From: Ideonella sp. A 288
GTDB lineage: Bacteria > Pseudomonadota > Gammaproteobacteria > Burkholderiales > Burkholderiaceae_C
Length of the DNA stretch: 44,268 bases
Assembly (NCBI RefSeq): GCF_002198735.1
Contig: NZ_MWLO01000107.1
Span: forward strand, 1 to 44,268
Direction of reading: 5' to 3'
The position numbers were made by a program, and so were the translations under genes. This document shows, piece after piece, positions 42,625 to 44,268 of this stretch. Numbering within the stretch: the first letter of the stretch is position 1; each line of letters starts with the position of its first letter. The notes under the pieces were generated by a model, which was not told the origin of the DNA, made no database searches, and saw only the letters and a program-made list of their open reading frames with translations.

Positions 42625-44004
42625 ATGACCGTCCAGCTGAAGAAGCCCCCCGCGTCGTCGACCCCGTTGCGCGCGCTCACGGCCGCCGAACTGCCCGATG
42701 CCCTGGCCGCAGCCCCACCCGCCACGCGGCGCTGGCTCGAGGCCACCGGCTTTCGCGCCGCGCCGCACACCCATGCGCTGGTGCCCGCCGCCGATGGCGG
42801 CCTGGCCGAGGTGTGGGCGGGCCTGGGCCAGGCCGGCGATGTGCACCAGCTGTCGTCGCTGCCGATGGCCCTGCCCCAGGGCAGCTACCGGCTGGCCGCC
42901 GACGGCGCTGCGGTCGATGCCGAGGCCGCGGCGCTGTCGTGGCGCCTGGGCAGCTACGCCTTCGACCGCTACCGCCCACGCACGCGCGCCCCGGCCACGC
43001 TGGTGCTGAGCCCGTCGGACGGCGCGCGCCGCGGGCTGCAGATGGCCGACGCGGTGGCCCTGACCCGCGACCTGGTCAACACCCCGGCCGAGGCCCTGGG
43101 CCCGGCCGAGCTGGCCGAGGCGGTGCAGGCGCTGGCCCGCACGCACGGTGCCAAGCTGCGGCAGGTGCGCGGCGAGGCGCTGCTGAAGGCCGGCTTCCCG
43201 TCGGTGCACGCGGTGGGCCGCGCGTCCACGCGCGAGCCGCGCCTGATCGAGCTGAACTGGGGCCGGCCCGGCGACCCGCGGCTGGTGCTGGTCGGCAAGG
43301 GCGTGTGCTTCGACACCGGCGGCCTGGACATCAAGACCGCCGACGGCATGCGCCAGATGAAGAAGGACATGGGCGGCGCGGCCCATGCGCTGGCGCTGGC
43401 CGGCCTGGTGATGGCGCGCGCGCTGCCGGTGCGTCTGCAACTGCTGATCCCGGCGGTGGACAACGCCATCGCCGGCAACGCCTACCGGCCGGGCGACGTG
43501 TTCCGCACCCGCGCCGGGCTGCACATCGAGATCGGCAACACCGATGCCGAGGGCCGCGTGGTGCTGTGCGACGCGCTGGCCTATGGCGCCGAGGGCGGGC
43601 CCGACCTGATGGTCGACCTGGCCACGCTCACCGGCGCCGCGCGCGTGGCGCTGGGGCCGCAGCTGCCGGCGCTGTTCTCCAACCGCTTCGAGATGGCGCG
43701 CGAGCTGATGGACCTGGGCCTGCGCCTGGGCGACCCGCTGTGGCACCTGCCGCTGTGGCGCGACTACCGGCCCGGCATCGAAAGCAGCATCGGCGACATC
43801 GTCAACACCGGCCGCAATGCGCACGGCGGGGCGATCAATGCCGCCCTCTTCCTCGACCACTTCGTGCCCGAAGCCACGCCCTGGCTGCACATCGATCTGT
43901 TCGCCTGGAACGACACCGCCCGCCCCGGCCGCCCGGTGGGCGGCGAGGCCCAATCGCTGCGCGCGCTGCTGGCCTTCTTCGAGCGGCGCTACGGCCGGGG
44001 CTGA
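42625..44004 (+). CDS. M17 leucyl aminopeptidase family protein
   Basis: A 459-residue cytosolic aminopeptidase of family M17 (PepA/PepB-like). The N-terminal domain is about residues 1-150; the catalytic domain has VGKGVCFDTGGLDIK (metal-binding Lys and Asp), MKKDMGGAAHAL, the signature NTDAEGRVVLCDAL, and LATLTGAARVALG. The length is slightly below classical PepA (about 500) because of a shorter N-terminal domain. I chose the ATG at 42625; a start 33 bp upstream is also open. Likely roles are peptide turnover and general protein degradation. Confidence 0.93.
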   Translation: MTVQLKKPPASSTPLRALTAAELPDALAAAPPATRRWLEATGFRAAPHTHALVPAADGGLAEVWAGLGQAGDVHQLSSLPMALPQGSYRLAADGAAVDAEAAALSWRLGSYAFDRYRPRTRAPATLVLSPSDGARRGLQMADAVALTRDLVNTPAEALGPAELAEAVQALARTHGAKLRQVRGEALLKAGFPSVHAVGRASTREPRLIELNWGRPGDPRLVLVGKGVCFDTGGLDIKTADGMRQMKKDMGGAAHALALAGLVMARALPVRLQLLIPAVDNAIAGNAYRPGDVFRTRAGLHIEIGNTDAEGRVVLCDALAYGAEGGPDLMVDLATLTGAARVALGPQLPALFSNRFEMARELMDLGLRLGDPLWHLPLWRDYRPGIESSIGDIVNTGRNAHGGAINAALFLDHFVPEATPWLHIDLFAWNDTARPGRPVGGEAQSLRALLAFFERRYGRG

Positions 44005-44268
44005 ACCGACCTGCCCGTCGACCATTCGAAACCACGGGTCGGGTTTGGGCTCGTAGCAGAGGTTCTGCGTGCAGTGGGGCTGGACAGTGTCCTGACCTTT
44101 GGGCGCTGAGGCGGCAAAGCCGCGGCCGGGCAGGCCGCAGCACGCGACCTCCGGCGGTCGGCGCTGCGCGCCGACTTCCCACCGCCGATCGGGCCGTCAG
44201 CCCCGGCGTCCACTTTGCTCCGCGCACTGCGTGCGCTGCGCACGGCGCCGCCGAGTCAGTTCACGAGG
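44005..44268. repeat. Gene-free right edge with cluster of palindromes
   Basis: No supported gene is visible in these 264 bp. Four short hairpins follow one another: GCGGC-AAA-GCCGC (44111-44123), GCGGCC-N5-GGCCGC (44122-44138), GTCGGCGC-TGC-GCGCCGAC (44157-44175) and CGTGCGC-T-GCGCACG (44230-44244). The first two overlap by 2 bp and so compete. The block could be a dispersed palindromic repeat or a terminator region for the aminopeptidase gene. It continues beyond the window. Confidence 0.4.

Noticed and set aside
43989-44243. 84-residue open frame on the minus strand at the right edge
   Set aside because: Arg/Ser/Ala-rich, overlaps palindromes, no ribosome-binding site or domain.

Overview
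The window is very GC-rich (around 70% by eye) and densely coded, with third-position G/C bias and long antisense frames that are only shadows. Gene content suggests a betaproteobacterium of the Burkholderiales, probably the Rubrivivax/Leptothrix/Ideonella/Piscinibacter group. The clues are two PEP-CTERM proteins (one of the MHFG type), a B12-dependent NrdJ with a C-terminal zinc ribbon, a DUF6502 protein, an AapJQMP transporter and chromosomal housekeeping genes (pyrC, pyrF, nrdJ). That placement is inference from gene families. I see no rRNA, tRNA, CRISPR array, transposase, integrase or phage gene; this reads as ordinary chromosome with several lineage-specific orphan genes.

Layout. 1-4163 (minus): a SnoaL-like protein, a PuuE-like polysaccharide deacetylase and an amidase form a tight operon, followed by pyrC and a NYN-domain protein cut by the window edge. 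Divergently, 4571-8788 (plus) holds a complete amino-acid ABC transporter aapJQMP with a strong hairpin between the binding-protein gene and the permeases. 8981-10303 is a 440-residue protein I do not recognise. 10286-14505 (minus) is a two-gene RND efflux operon. 14815-21004 holds a CHRD/PEP-CTERM protein, a CPG2-like M20 peptidase, a membrane GGDEF-EAL protein, a lectin-like lipoprotein and a divergent pair of nitrogenase-associated-type genes (NifX-like and ArsC-like) with no nif genes nearby.

21040-27013 is a nucleotide and DNA-repair block: nrdJ (minus) and, divergently, a small CxxC protein followed by a UvrD/Rep-type helicase. Their shared upstream region has a LexA-like near-palindrome and a perfect 7-bp hairpin. 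27080-31900 is an envelope cluster of three lipoproteins (one a beta-propeller) and a DUF6502 protein, arranged around a perfect GTGGGA-N5-TCCCAC inverted repeat. 31964-34560 (minus) is dgoK-dgoA-EamA. 34605-37423 (plus) holds a GNAT acetyltransferase translationally coupled to a small membrane protein with an HExxH motif, then an M14 carboxypeptidase. 37437-42543 (minus) is pyrF, a large hybrid sensor kinase and an MHFG PEP-CTERM protein. 42625-44004 is an M17 aminopeptidase, and the right edge is a run of palindromes without a gene.

No single dramatic new system stands out. The best leads are the 440-residue orphan with an operator-like repeat, the DUF6502/lipoprotein/beta-propeller cluster around one palindrome, the GNAT-HExxH coupled pair, the SnoaL-deacetylase-amidase operon opposite an ABC transporter, and the orphan nitrogenase-associated pair. 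Several convergent gene pairs are separated by strong hairpins that look like shared bidirectional terminators.
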